In this document: piece by piece, positions 11,043 through 23,290 of the stretch
How positions within the stretch are numbered: position 1 is the first letter of the stretch
Layout: every line of letters begins with the position of its first letter
Assembly (NCBI GenBank): GCA_900073065.1
Contig: FJOG01000003.1
Location: forward strand, 1,263,753-1,327,752
Source of the DNA: Phialocephala subalpina
Taxonomy: Eukaryota; Ascomycota; Leotiomycetes; Helotiales; Mollisiaceae
DNA: 64,000 nucleotides
Reading direction: 5' to 3'
Program-made: the position numbers and the translations under genes
Notes under the pieces: model-generated
Databases searched by the model: none
What the model saw: the letters and a program-made list of their open reading frames with translations, nothing else
What the model was told of the DNA's origin: nothing

Positions 11043-13015
11043 ATGAGCGTCAACTCAACCCCTCCATCGGCAAGTACGCATGCCGTGGACGAGAAAACAA
11101 CCGTTCCAGAACATGTCGAGCATATCGCAACCCACGACCGCGTTCCTGGACACGAGAACTACTACGAGAAAGATGGTCTTCGTACATACGGCGATGGTGA
11201 AGACCATGATCATGAGCCTCCCATGTCCTTCAAGCGATTGATGTCCTTGGTAGCAATGGCATTCATCTGGACTGGTTCTCAAATCCCTGTTTATATCTTC
11301 GGAGCAATTCCGCCCTATATTTATGCTGACATCGGCGGTGTTGACAGGTACGTTTGATGAAATATTGCTTTTACATTGCTAATTGTTTGTCAAAGATGGA
11401 TCTGGTTCGTGCTGGCCAACCTCCTGGCGCTTGCCGGTGTATGTCCCTTTGTCGGCTCGCTTTCCGATCTCATGGGTCGGCGATATGTCTGTCTTTTCGG
11501 GTCGGGATTGGTTATGCTCGGCATGATCGTTTGTTCGACTGCACATGTAATGAACGTCTTCATCGGCGGCATGGCCATCGCAGGAGTTGGTGCTGGTATC
11601 TCTGAACTCACTGCTTTGGCAGCAACATCCGAGCTGGCTCCTACTTCCAAGCGTGGGAAATACGTCGCCGTGCTAATATTTACGATCATTCCATTCTGTC
11701 CATCTGTTCTATGGGGTCAATTGATTGCCTACCATGCTGGATGGAGATGGTGTGGCCTACTTTGCGGAGTCTGGGTATCGATTGGTTTCTTCATGACCCT
11801 CTTCTTCTACTTCCCACCTCCTCGAGTCAACTCTATCGGCCTGAGCAGAAGAGAAGTAATCGGTCAAATTGATTTCGTTGGAGGGTTCTTGAGCATCACT
11901 GGCATGATTCTCTTCATGGCCGGCATGCAATGGGGTGGTTATCAGGTTCGTCTTCTCCCTCCACTCTGACCCACGCTCTTGTCTGACAACCAACAGTACA
12001 AATGGGGCTCGGCACATGTCCTCGCTCCTCTCATACTTGGCTTCGCTTTCATTGTTGCTTTCTGCTTCTGGGAAGTCTATGGTGCCAAGTATCCCATGTT
12101 CCCATCCCGCCTAAAGCAAGCACCACGCATTCTCGCCTTGACGCTCGTCATCACCTTCATCTCTGGAGCCAACTTCTTTTCCATCATCATGTTCTGGCCC
12201 ACTCAAGCATTCAACGTCTATGGTCATGATCCCGTCGGTGTTGGCATTCGAGGTATCCCTGTTGGGTTCTCGATTTTGGCTGGTGCTTGCATTGTCCTTT
12301 GGTGCTTGTCTGTTTTCAAGGGGAGGAATAAGGAGTTGATGATTGTCAGCTCGGTTTTGATGACTGCTGGTATGTCAATGTCCCAAATCTGCGGGGCACA
12401 TTGAACTAATACATTCCAGGATGCGGGGCACTCGGCTGTGCGGATCGCTTCAATCTCCACACTCTCTGGGGTCTTCTCATCCTCGCTGGTCTCGGCATCG
12501 GAGGCATCGTCGTCCCAGCTTCAATTATCACGACCATCATCTGTCCAGATGACCTCATCGCAACAGTCACTGCATTGACTCTCGCAATCCGCGTCATTGG
12601 TGGTTCTATCGGTTCGTCTCCTCCCATCTCCCCTCCCACCACCTCACTAACAAACCCGCCAGGATATTGTGTCTATTACAATGTGTTTATTAATAAATTT
12701 ATCCCCAACGCGACCAAAATGATCGGCGGAACCATGATCTACGAACTCGGCATAACGAACAAGTCGCTGATCGTAGAAGCAATCGGCTACACTGGCGCTT
12801 CTATCCTCCCTCTCTTGCACACCATTCCTGGCATTGGATTGAACGAGACGGCGTATGAGATGGTTGTCTTAGCCGGACAAGAAGCTTATGCGCAGAGTTA
12901 TAAGTATGTTTATTATACTAGTACTGCGTTTGGGGCGGTTAGTATTATTGCTGCTTGCTTTTTGGGCGATATTGGGAAGTATATGGATGATCATGTTGCT
13001 GTTGTTATTCATTGA
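11043..13015 (+). CDS. MFS transporter of the TRI12 (trichothecene efflux pump-like) family
   Basis: Membrane transporter of 590 residues. Exons: 11043-11347, 11396-11945, 11997-12369, 12420-12611, 12663-13015, all phases consistent. A hydrophilic N-terminal tail of about 60 residues leads into the first helix. Typical segments are GSLSDLMGRRYVCLFGSG (MFS motif A after helix 2), GVGAGISELTALAATSELAP, the WRWC sequence after helix 5, and IDFVGGFLSITGMILFMAGMQWGG at the loop-to-helix change. The family includes mycotoxin and siderophore pumps, so export or uptake of a small molecule is likely; the substrate is unknown. An in-frame ATG at 10998 could extend the protein by 15 residues, but 11043 (context ATCATGAGCG) is preferred. 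It is tail to tail with the GH7 gene. Confidence 0.88.
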
Positions 13016-13380
13016 TCGGATCATGAATGGAGAACGAGTGTGGGGAAAGCCGCGCTTGGAACTGTTGATGAAGGACAAGATGAGGGGTTGAATGCAGTGT
13101 TCAGTCTGAGAGCTTGGATGAAGATCGAGCACCCAATGAAGTCTTTTGTTGAAAATCATTTGGACGTGGTGATAATTTGGCGTGACGGTCGAGGCAGGAA
13201 CTACAAGGGCGAACGTCTAGAATTGGTAAGTGCCAGAACCCAGAAACTGTTGTGCCACACATCTGTACAGAAATCTCTTTTTTCCTATTTACAGAGTCCA
13301 GAAGAGTGCCCCTTGGCCATCCTACAACTATCCCTGACCACCATCAGGGTGGGAAAAGCGCTGCCGGACAATCTTCAATG
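13016..13380. other. Convergent intergenic region
   Basis: This is the 365-bp space between the stop codons of the TRI12-like and GH7 genes. It should hold both 3' UTRs; nothing else was recognised. Confidence 0.6.
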
Positions 13381-14451
13381 CTAACCTTTAGTAGTAGATC
13401 CGATGTCGCCCCATCGAATATTGGAAAAGACGACGTGAGTGTCAGGGTGCTGAGACTGAATGTTGGACGGAGTGCCTTGTCCGCTGGTGCATGGCCCATT
13501 GCTGCCGGCGTCGAGCCAGGCCATTTGCTGTGCAGCATCGTTCCAGATACTCATTGCCAGCACCACTGTGAGGTATAAGGTCAGCAGCCGATATTGGAAC
13601 AATTTGGGGAGAACTCTTAGTTCTATACACCACTTACTTCCACGCCCCAGAGCCTGGCCCATACCAGTCAAACCACCAGTCGAACCCTCCGAGCCACAAC
13701 TGGAAATCGTTCCCCCACCGCCGATTTGCCGCCCGTTCTGGATATACTTACGTGTGATCTGCGACAGCTTCCCCCCACTGGCCACGAACTGCGTAACAAC
13801 CGTGAAAACCTTGCTCGTATCGACCGTCTTGCCGGAGCCCCAGAAGTTGCGCTGCCCACTCGCGTATGGGTTGTACCCGCATCCGCCTTTGTCGCAGGTC
13901 TTGTCCTTGCACGGGTGCGGCGTCATGGCCGTCGCCATCGAGTTGGCCTCGAGGATGTCCATTTCGTTGCAGCAGTAGCCCTGACACTGCGCATCGCAAT
14001 AGCCCTGACCAGCCCCTGCCCCGCCCCCTCCGTCGGCTGCCATTTCTGACAAATAGAAGGCACCGTTTTCCCCACATGGAAGGGTCGAGAGGTCGACATC
14101 CACAGAGAGCTCCTGGTTGAGGAGGCTCATCAAAACATATTTACCGTCCTCGCCTCGGAGGTAGACGCGCGGGGAAGCGGCGACTGTTTTGACGTAGTGA
14201 TACATGGTTAAGGCGTTTCCTGAGGTAGAGACTCCCATAGCTGAGTAGTCTGCCGTTGTTCTCGAGCCGGCAGCACCGTGAGCCAATTTGGAGTCTTGGT
14301 CGAGAACGACGGAGGTGTTCTGCTGCAGGCAGCCTTCCGAGGTGGTGCATTTCCATGTCGGTAGTAAGGGATAGTCCTCGGAGCTTTGGACGACGGGTAT
14401 TCTGGCCAGCAGCGAGACTGCCAGGCTGACAAGCGCGAGTTTGAAAGACAT
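13381..14451 (-). CDS. GH7 endoglucanase-like cellulase with shortened loops (332 aa)
   Basis: Secreted glycoside hydrolase family 7 enzyme, expected to cut internal beta-1,4 bonds of cellulose with retention. Exons 14451-13638 and 13565-13381; the 72-bp intron is a multiple of three without stops, so a naive reading runs through it. Signal peptide about 1-22. The catalytic motif EMDILEANS gives nucleophile Glu163, Asp165 and acid/base Glu168. [16 protein letters not shown] and [14 protein letters not shown] are family signatures; the protein ends right after the latter, with no linker or CBM1. Compared with the remembered sequence of Trichoderma EG I it lacks about 35 residues after VVLD (the segment with the substrate-binding Trp and several disulfide cysteines) and about 14 residues before CCNEMD. 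It may be a divergent or impaired enzyme. Confidence 0.87.
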   Translation of the reverse strand: MSFKLALVSLAVSLLARIPVVQSSEDYPLLPTWKCTTSEGCLQQNTSVVLDQDSKLAHGAAGSRTTADYSAMGVSTSGNALTMYHYVKTVAASPRVYLRGEDGKYVLMSLLNQELSVDVDLSTLPCGENGAFYLSEMAADGGGGAGAGQGYCDAQCQGYCCNEMDILEANSMATAMTPHPCKDKTCDKGGCGYNPYASGQRNFWGSGKTVDTSKVFTVVTQFVASGGKLSQITRKYIQNGRQIGGGGTISSCGSEGSTGGLTGMGQALGRGSKWCIELRVLPKLFQYRLLTLYLTVVLAMSIWNDAAQQMAWLDAGSNGPCTSGQGTPSNIQSQHPDTHVVFSNIRWGDIGSTTKG

Positions 14452-15378
14452 GCTTTAGGAGTACTCAAGGACTCAGGAGTCTGGCGGTACAGTTAGGACA
14501 GTTTCGAAAAGGAGACAAGATTTCACATTTGTATCCATTCGTGGGCTGTTTTGATTGATCACCACTTCCCATATAGGCAATATATATATTTTCGCTTTCA
14601 ATTAGCATTTGTTTAGGCGTGATGTTTATGGCTGTGTTCTCGCCCGTTAAGCCTGGAATTATTCATTTCAGGGGATCCGAAATGTGCGGGGAAATTGTAT
14701 TATAATACCCGGTTAAGGGTAAAAGGTCAACCAATCCTATAGATGTACTTGCAATCAATTAAGAAGATCTAGTTTGAGATTGATTCACCTTTAGCATAAG
14801 AAGTCTGCCTCCCGGAAGTGGAAACTCTCATCTTGAGAGGAGTCTGTCACGTGTAACGCCCCCTTCTCTGAAGCGACTCGGCAAAATATCCGTTCTCGTC
14901 TTCACACTAGCGACTGGTGGAAGGGGAACCCAATACGAATACCGTTATAGTTAAAATTCGGTCTGCAATTGCAAGAATTCACTTTCGTTTACGTCAGCTC
15001 ATCTAACGGCAGCCTGGGGTGGCCCGCTAGGAATTTGATGTGCTTCTTTTATTCTGGTTGGTATCCTGATTGAAGGCTTCATTTTGGAAGATTTGCGATT
15101 CGTTTCATATTATTTTGAACGTCTCACATGATGACAATCGTTCTTTTCTTCTTCGGCCACCACCTCACCTCCTTTGGTAGCCAACTACACAACATTCCCA
15201 CCCTCTCAAAATGCCGCTCCTCGTTCTAAACATTCTGCTCAACACTGTCTCTAGAAACTTCTCGGACAATCAGCCCGAAAGCACTCAGATAATTGAAACC
15301 CACTAGCGCGAACTTCAAAATTCCATCATCATCTATCTGTGCGCCATCTTCAGTCCTGATGGGCCTCGATACTTTCTT
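14452..15378. other. Upstream region of the GH7 gene
   Basis: No supported gene. It contains a TATA-like run (14581-14588) and pyrimidine-rich stretches. The distal part is the 3' flank of the HET remnant. Confidence 0.55.
14581..14588 (-). promoter_or_regulatory. TATA-like run upstream of GH7 gene
   Basis: TATATATA lies about 130 bp before the GH7 start codon on the coding strand, a usual distance for a fungal core promoter. The assignment rests on position only. Confidence 0.35.
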
Positions 15379-16000
15379 CTAATCAGCTTCCCTCTTCCCT
15401 CTCACATTTTGGAGCCGCATAATCACCGTCTCAAGAACCAGCTTCTGTCCAAAGGTTCCATCGTACATCGGTGGCTCGGAATCAACATCCAAAATCTTGG
15501 CAGACAATTCACTCATCTTACCACCCGTCCAATGGAAACTTATCTTCCCATCAACAGATGTCCAACTCCAACTCGGAGCTCTCCAAATTCCATTAGAAGG
15601 TGACACATTCGAATCACTCCTCCAAAGCAACCAAGAAAACAAATCACTCCGCCCACGCCCCCGCCACATAACCATTATGCCACGTACTCTCCAACTCACT
15701 CGCAATCGCTGCCAACGCAGGCAACTTATCCTCCGGTACCGTCAGCGTTCTTGACGTGTAATCCTGAACCAGTGATTGCCAAATATTTCGACGTCGACGA
15801 AGTGCCATTTCATCCGGTTCGGCGGTTCGAGGGATGTAGGTCGATCTTCGTTCGAAGACGCTGTCGACTCTGGTGCAGGGCCAGTTGGGATCGTATGAAC
15901 GGTGACTGGGGACGACGGGGGTGATTGATGTGGTGGAGCATTGGTATGTTACTTCGTGGGTTCCGAATGTTAAAAGGCGGGGTGAGAGGAGGAATAACAA
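15379..16000 (-). pseudogene. HET-domain protein remnant (3' part, frameshifted)
   Basis: HET proteins trigger heterokaryon incompatibility cell death in filamentous ascomycetes. The reading from 16000 starts at LFLLSPRLLTFGTHEVTYQC, which matches the usual HET segment after WTFQERLL. It goes on through WQSLVQDYTSRTLTVPEDKL to YVAGAW, where it meets a stop. The next family segment (RSDLFSWLLWR, then IWRAPSWSWTSVDG) continues in another frame to 15379. One extra base in the G/C run near 15651-15655 explains the shift. The N-terminal half with the HET core is absent: upstream DNA does not encode it. This is a truncated, frameshifted relic unless the extra base is an assembly error. Confidence 0.75.
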
Positions 16001-16272
16001 CCACCTTTCTCCACCAGCAGCTCTGCCACCGCCCTCTCTTTTCCTGCCAGCGCCGAGCTTCTCTTGGCCATGGCGGAGAGCTATACCTAGTACCGTAAAC
16101 CGTTAAGATACGGTATGCCTGTACGTAGCCACAAATTATGCCGGCGCTTTCCATTCATTGCATCATTGAGTCGACATATCGAACGCTCTTGTATACACCC
16201 ACCCCAGGCCGTCTTCCACGATGCACCCATGCCCAGATCATACAATTGTAAGGACAGATCCCAGCTCTACCT

Positions 16273-18093
16273 TCACGTTCCGCCTGCCCTTCTCCGATGT
16301 GCCAGCGGAGTTATCCGCCGAGTTATCGACGTAGGGCTCCTCGGCCCTGTGTTCCATTCGCTTGCTGGCAACTCAACCACAACCGATGAGTCTGAAAGCT
16401 CATATATCGGCGCGTTCGAGGCTTGTCGCGACCACGTGGGTGACTCAGTTGCATCCAATTCTGGCATCTTGGAAGTTGGCTCGACCGCACCTGCACCTAA
16501 TTCAAAGGTTGGTCCTGATCCAAGGCCTCGTTGGAGCTGCCACTGCGAGGGAGCCTCTGGCACTACCTTATCCAACAGCAGTTGCGCCACCACTCCGTGC
16601 TGGTTTGAGACCGCCCCCTGTAGCGCCGTCCGCCCCATGCTATCCTTCGACATGATCTTGGCCCCATGCTGTAGTAGGTGCCGCACCACCGCCTCGTGCC
16701 CCTTTTCAGCTGCCAGCTGCAGCGCTGTCCGTCCAGTGTCACTTTGTGCTTCGAGGTCTGCCCCCATCTCAACCAGCAGCCGGACTACTGCCGATTTCCC
16801 GTTGAAGGCCGCGACATGCAGCGCTGTAAATCCAGAAGGCCCCCTTACCTCTACGAAGGGATATTTCTCTAGCAGAATCTGGACCACTGACTCTTGCCCA
16901 TTGAAGGCTGCTACATGAAGCGCAGTAGATCCGGCAGGATCCTTCACTCTAACGTCAACGCCTTTCTCCAATAGCAGCCGGACGACTGCCGTGTGGCCGG
17001 TGCGGGCCGCACTGTGCAGCGGAGTTCGTCCCTCACTAGACTTTGCCTGAGGATCCGCCCCATTGTCCAGAAGCACCCGAACCACCGCTTCGTGACCGCA
17101 GTCGGTTGCCAGGTGCAGTGCCGTGCATCCAGAAGAACCCTCGTAGTTTATGTCCATTCCCTGATCTAGTAGGGACTTTACCTTCTTCACATTTCCTTTC
17201 TTTGCAGCACGGTGCAACTCGGTGTTGGACTTGAAAAGTTTGAAGAATATGGACCCCGTTTGCACACGTGGTATCTTCTTGGTCTTGTCAGATTGCGGTG
17301 GTGCCAAGGGTGGCTTGGATAGCACCGTATCGGCGTCACTGTCACCGTCAGGTGGATAGTAGAGTTCACTCTGCACCGAGCGGGGACTGAAACCAGATAC
17401 ATTGCTGGAGGTTTGAGCAGAAATGGACTTCGAATCGGTGTCGTATTGTTCCCAGAGAGCTTGACTGTATCCACCGGGCGTACTAGGGGTCGGGGTATCT
17501 ATTGAATCCCTCGTGTCGATTGAGTAGCCGATAAAGATGTCATTCTTGAGAAGTTGTCGAATTTCAGAAGTAGAATTTCTAAACATTTTAGCATGCTTCA
17601 AGCGCACAAAGAATGAGACTCGAGGTTTCGATTACCTTTGTGCCGCCACAATCAGCAAGGTGATATCCGTTAGCTGCCTCTGAATCTGCAGCAGAAGTCC
17701 CTTGATCAGTACTTCGTCGCACACATACATCATGCTCCAAGTGCGAGGGCCATCTCCCGTGGTTGTTTGATTTCCCATACATTTTCCTACTTCTTCCTCC
17801 AGCCTAAAAACCGTGAAATTGCAGCTATTCCGTGCATTCTTTAAAGATTCTTCAAGCTGAATCTGTGAAATGACACGCGATGAGAGGGCGTGAGGTTGGC
17901 TCAGTAGTGACTGGATGTTAATTAACGTTGCGCTGATGGTCGAGCATTCGGCACTGATGGATGATGTCGTCGGGGCCGCATTATAATTTTCAGTAACATT
18001 CTTTATCGCTTTTGCAATGTTTGCGTAGAGGAAGACGAGGGATGATGCCGCCGGGGCCATCGATCGCAGATCCATAGCCGTTGTCAGGATCAA
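16273..18093 (-). CDS. Ankyrin-repeat protein with fungal N-terminal helical domain (587 aa)
   Basis: Exons 18093-17636 and 17578-16273, joined through a 57-bp intron (GTAATC...TTTAG). The first 150 residues are helical and resemble the N-terminal domains that precede NLR/STAND or ankyrin proteins in filamentous fungi; start candidates are 18093 and MDLRS at 18075. A low-complexity Ser/Thr/Pro segment follows. Seven ankyrin repeats then run from NTELHRAAKKGN to QHGVVAQLLL, with consensus cores such as GRTPLHSAARTGHTAVVRLL. The C-terminal 100 residues look disordered. No NACHT or NB-ARC domain is present. It probably works as a binding scaffold; a role in non-self recognition is inferred only from architecture and from the HET remnant next door. 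Confidence 0.83.
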
Positions 18094-20020
18094 ACCGAGT
18101 GGATGCAGTCACATTGCGAAGCACTGGGTACACTGTCAGAAAGATTTACAGTGCGGCTGAGAAATTCATGTCATGTGATTATTTGAGGCTTTGAAGCAAA
18201 CAGAGAATTAATAGGTGTGGCTTATGGCTTCAGTGCAGTCGCTCAATTAGGTTAATCGGGGCTTGGTGTTTCAATAGATTAGCGCTGGGCCCATGAGACG
18301 CCATTGAATCCAATAATCATGCAAGATCCGGGGCGTCTATGGGATTCACCGAGTGCCCTAGCCAGTAATGGTGGGCTGCTACATGTTCTACACTTTCTTC
18401 TGTGCTCCGAGAGCGTGAGTACAGCACAGCTTGTTCCAATACTTCGAACACCTGCCATCGTGCCAGCGCGAAGAGCGGTTTGCCGTCATACGTCTTGATT
18501 TAGTTACGCCCCTCCGGTTTTGTCTTTGGCCTTTTTCTTACCCGGTACGCCCAAATCCGCTTTCTCTGCCACTCAAAACAAGAGCTTTAACAGTCAAGAT
18601 AATTTAGAATTGGTGAAGAGCATTATGATCCTACAACCTCGAGTTCGCCCTCTACGACTGTGCTATGAAAGAGAGATGTTGCAGCCCATTTTGCAAGAGG
18701 AAGCGCGCGTTGAGGGGTGGCTGAACATGGTAGGGGGCAAGGCTTTGGTGGCTTTGAATCTGGTGAATCACGCAACTTATCTCGTGAAACCCGACGCATT
18801 GCTGTAATTCTCACATCCAATGGATTCAGACGCCTCTGTGTTCTGAGATACGAGTGGTTTGAGGACAGCGGCTGTTGTACGGAGCCATGGCGGTGTGAAG
18901 ATACTCAGCAGCCTGCTGCGAGACTGGCGGACGGCCGCTCCTGAGTAGGCTTCATGGATTTTGCTGTATTGGTGCTCAGGCTCTGATATTGGGCCCTTTC
19001 AAATCAGATCTACGATGTATCGAAATTTGGGTAGAGAGGAGGCGCTGTTTGCCGCGAACTCCAGACGAGAGATGGCCAGTCGTGTAGCAGGGTACTCCAT
19101 ATCCCGCACCAATGTATGAACAAATAACAAAAATAAAAGCCATATTTTGCTGGTGCTATGGGTTCATAAGGCGTCTTGGGGGGATGCTTTACGGAATTTG
19201 AGATGGATCCAGAATTCTAGCCCTTACTGCTCCAGGGTTTGCTGCCATAGAAGTTAAGATTCGTAATTTAATCCTCCGTACCTCGAGGTTATTATAATAC
19301 TCCCCGAAAATAATAGATAGTATGTATATAAATGCAAAGTAGATCCTCACTAGCTTCTGGGGTGTTATATTCATAATCATAGGCGCAGCGTTCACCTCCC
19401 CGAACCATCAAGGCTGGAACTCCCTTGCTTGTCGCCCGTAATAATAACAAATTGCTTTATTGGCCGTTTAAGTAATGAGGCTCTGCGCCGTAGATGCACC
19501 ACTCGCTAAGTAACACGTCGTCAAGTCTGCGGCATTTTCCTCGGTATTGGGCTGGTCTTGCCAATAATGTGAATCCCATTGAGAAGGGGCTCTGGTGGTG
19601 GAAGTTAAAGGGATGCCTTGGGCTTGCTGGGTTTAGAACTCGTCGCGCCATTTTTGGATATTGTGGCTTAAGCTGATTTCCCACAAGAAACAGGTTTGAG
19701 TTTGATGAAGCGACAGATCTCTTCCCTTACCCTCTCCCCTTTAAGATCTGCCGTGTGGCTCTTTAGTATGTGATGGCTATTAATAAGTACCTTGATTTCT
19801 ACTCTCTCCAAATCCGTTATGCACCGTAACCTTCAGCAACCCCTTGCCCATTGTTGAACTATTTGTCGTGTGCTCTTCACATTCATTACGGTGTATTCCG
19901 TAGTAACAACAAGCTTCGGAAGAACCATTATTTCATGCACTGAAAGGGAGAATTAGCATCATCAACTGACTGCAAGTTGCGAAAACCGAGTATCAGGAAG
20001 CCGAGTTCACAGGATCCTCG
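18094..20020. other. Intergenic region, about 1.9 kb
   Basis: No gene could be supported on either strand. Open frames at 18520-18807 (plus) and 18623-18820 (minus) overlap each other and carry no recognisable motif. The last 100 bp form the likely promoter of the permease gene. Confidence 0.5.
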
Positions 20021-21778
20021 ATGGCAACATCCATGCTACAGCCAATGGAAGACGAGTTTCCGGTCGACCATGACGAGAAGGTCCTCTTGTCTTTGGGTTA
20101 CAAGCAAGAGTTCAAGCGAGAATTCAGTCTTTGGACCTCCTTCTGTGTCAGCTTCGCCGTGCTGGGGTTGCTTCCGAGTTTCGCATCGACGTTATACTAT
20201 GGCATGGGGAACGCTGGAACCGCAGGTATGTTACTCATTTTGTTTCCTTCAAATAATATCGTGGACGGGTGTTACATAATATTGGGCTAATATTAACCTC
20301 TCTTCTAGGGATGGTCTGGGGATGGATAATTGCCATGGTCTTTATCCAATGTATCGCCCTAAGCTTGGCTGAACTTTGCTCATCAATGCCAACGAGGTCA
20401 GAATTGCATTCACAGTTCATTGTATGACATATTCTGACGTTCTTTATGCAGCGGTGGCCTCTACTATGCATCGGCCGTTCTTGCACCCCCAGGCTGGGGC
20501 CCTGTTGCATCTTGGGTGACCGGCTGGTCCAGTTGGATTGGACAAGTCACAGGTGCACCATCGGTCAACTATTCGGTGGCGGCAATGATTCTTGCTGCTC
20601 GATCGATAACCGACTCAGATTATGTCCCAGCAAACTACGAGTTGTTCCTCCTCACCACTTTCCTCATGATCATCCAAAGCTGCATCAGCAGCATGCCAAC
20701 CAAGTGGGTCGCTGTCTTCAATTCTTTGGGGTCCAGTTTCAACATGGTAGCAGTAATCATTGTTATCGTTCTCATACCTGCAGCTACTAAAACGGATCCT
20801 AAGTTCACACCAACGTATCAAGTGTGGAGCAACATCGACAATGGTACAGATTACCCCAACGGTATTGCCATATTAATGAGTTTTATCAGCGTTATGTGGG
20901 CAATGTCAGGCTTTGATGCGCCTTTCCATCTGAGCGAGGAATGTGCCATTGCTGATGTCGCGTCTCCGCGCGCCATTGTTTTGACGTCTGCAATTGGTGG
21001 CATATTTGGTTGGATCTTGCAGGTTGTTGTTGCATACACAGTTGTCGACATTGGGGCGGTCCTCAACTCTGACCTCGGCCAACCGTGGGCGACCTACTTG
21101 CTCCAAGTTCTGCCGATGAGGACTGCGCTTGCCACTTTGGCATTGACTATAATAGCTGGCTTCTCCATGGGTCAAGGTTGCATGGTTGCAGCATCTCGAG
21201 TCACTTATGCTTACGCCCGTGATGGTTGCTTCCCTATGTCAAAATACTGGCGGAAAGTGAACAAATACACCAAGACACCGGTCAATGCGGTATGGTTCAA
21301 CTGTGCCGTTGGTATCCTGCTTTGCCTCCTTATATTTGCTGGGGAGGTGGCTATCCTAGCCATCTTCTCTGTCGGCGCTATTGCTTGCTTTATTGCATTC
21401 ACGATCCCCATTTCTTTGAGGGTCTTCTTTGTCGGCAACAGGTTTCGAAGGGGACCTTGGCATCTTGGAAAGTTTGGAAAGCCGATCGGAGCGGCCGCTG
21501 TTGCATTTGTTGTTCCAATGGTTCCGATATTGTGTTTACCTAGCTTGATAGGAAGTAAACTCAAGTAAGTCCTTCAAAGCCCCATCATAAGCAGAAAGGT
21601 TATTGACTGAATCGTTAGCTCTTCCAATATGAACTGGACCTGTCTTGTGTACGGGGCTCCTATGTTATTTGCTTTACTTTGGTTTGCCATTGACGCGCGC
21701 AAGTGGTTCAAAGGACCAAGGGTTAATGCCAAGCATGCCATGAGAGGCCAATTTATTAAAGAGCAGAGGGAGGCTTGA
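20021..21778 (+). CDS. Amino-acid/GABA permease, APC superfamily (521 aa)
   Basis: Plasma-membrane importer of amino acids, GABA, choline or polyamines. Exons 20021-20225, 20309-20396, 20452-21564, 21619-21778, with clean GT-AG ends and matching phases. The cytosolic N-terminus ends in LGYKQEFKREFSLWTSFCVSFAVLGLLPS, the hallmark of fungal GABA/choline-type permeases. It is followed by the helix pair with SLAELCSSMPTSGGLYYASA. Further signatures are FDAPFHLSEECAIADVASPRAI (loop 6-7) and ASRVTYAYARDGCFPMS. Twelve helices fit the hydrophobic pattern. The C-terminal tail RGQFIKEQREA is short and charged. The exact substrate cannot be read from the sequence. Confidence 0.9.
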
Positions 21779-22538
21779 ATATATTGCGGGTTTGATTGAT
21801 TGATTCATAGTCCGTTCAAGATGTCAGACGGTGACGCATGCTGTCGATCATAATTTCCTATTACTCCTGTTCTTGATTACATATACAGTCCTTACCTTCC
21901 GCAGTCTTTGAGTGAAACAGAAAATCATACAGTTGTTAACCGAATGCGACAATGAATGAGAAATCTTGTTGACTCATGTTCTCATAACCAGATATATAGT
22001 TATTCTTTTATTTCTTCCGCTACGTGCATAATAATGGCTACAATCTCCCCTTAAGGAATCTCTCATTCTTTCAGTATCGTTTCTAGGCTATCTCGCCTGT
22101 TTTTAAGTCCCGTTATTTCCTTTTGCTCACCACCATCATCTCTTCATTCTGTAGTCTTCTGAAATTGTTTCTTCATTGGGGCTCTTGCTCTCGGTACTCG
22201 ATCACTCCCTGCAATTGATGAATGTCCGGCATTGTCATTTCTAGGACCCTTTCCCGCAGCTAGTAGCTTTCATAACCGCATCATTTCAAGTAGCCATTCA
22301 TCTCGCCACAGAGCCGTTTAGTTTTATTTACATGGACGCGCCTTGCGATTCCTTACAAGAGAACTTGAAATCGACGAATATGATGACCTGAGAGATATGT
22401 AGCAATATCCCGGGTAGGATCGTTTTCTGCGGGATTATTCTGAAGCGAAGTTTATATTCAATAACGATCGTTTTATTGTACATCAGGGCTTCGCAACAGA
22501 GATGCAAATCGCACGGAACGACCACCATTACCTCGGTA
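21779..22538. other. Intergenic region after the permease
   Basis: No supported gene. It contains the permease 3' flank and pyrimidine-rich stretches (22010-22200). The part next to 22538 is where the rest of the HET gene would lie, but no HET core motif is seen. Confidence 0.55.
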
Positions 22539-23290
22539 TTAGTTGATCTGACTAGCCAAATGCGTAAAACGAAAGACCTCAGAAAATTGAGGTGCAAAAC
22601 TCAAGTTTCTAAGGATTTTTATTTGGGATTGATTAGGATATATGCAAAGTGCATCAACCCCCTTTTTACTTTCATAAGTCCTCAGATCTTGAGAATCGTG
22701 ACCAACGTAGATGACTCTTGAAGGCAAACGTGAAGAGTTCCTCGTCAGGCAGTTCTCATGCCCTTCACACTCTGCAAGCCATTCTTCAATACGTCTCATA
22801 ACGTGAGTACTATCAATATCCGTAGAGAAAGGTGCATTGACTAAGAATCTAGAAGAGCTATTGCCTGTCTCAAATTAACATTCCATCTCTCCCCACTATG
22901 TTATACATTACCTTCAACAGCAGCGACGCAAATGTCAAACACCGCAGTGTCAATTCCTTGAGCCCTCTTATATCTCAGACAGCTCAACTTCTGTTCTCCA
23001 GACTCAAACTGTTCAGATCTAAGAGGCACACCTTTCTCATCAAGCGCGACAACTCTCGGTGGCCAGCTCCTCGGGCCTGGCCACTTTGCCAAAGCCTTTT
23101 CAAACAACATCTTGCAACAATGGCAGCCAGTCAAAGTACTGATCTCGAGGTCTGCTCTCGAGTGATGTTTGTACTCATCAGAAGACATGAGGGATGCGAG
23201 TCCTTGCGGTGAACTAGTCATTGAGGTGCAGACTTCGCAAAGTGACGACCCCGCACCATCGTTGACGTATCTCTTCCGCTTGAGACTCAT
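22539..23290 (-). pseudogene. Truncated HET-type gene (N-terminal part only)
   Basis: Exon 1 (23290-22912) reads SLCEVCTSM...DEYKHHSRADLEISTLTGCHCC, a Cys-rich N-terminal segment common in fungal HET proteins. A 71-bp intron (22841-22911) leads to exon 2 (22840-22539) with IEEWLAECEGHENC and LPSRVIYVGHDSQDLRTYE. These match the usual W-L-x2-C-x3-H-x2-C and LPTRVIDVG motifs that precede the HET core. After that point the expected YVALSHCWG core is missing and the frame ends at 22539. About 225 residues remain. It is either a relic or a short protein keeping only the pre-HET region. Confidence 0.7.

Noticed and set aside
13566..13637. Reading the GH7 gene as a single exon
   Set aside because: The 72-bp stretch is open in frame but has GTAAGT and CACAG ends and interrupts the conserved [13 protein letters not shown] segment; it is an intron.
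16018..16071. Short minus-strand reading with AVAELLVEKGG, like part of an ankyrin repeat
   Set aside because: Only one helix of a repeat is seen and no TALH part, so chance cannot be excluded.
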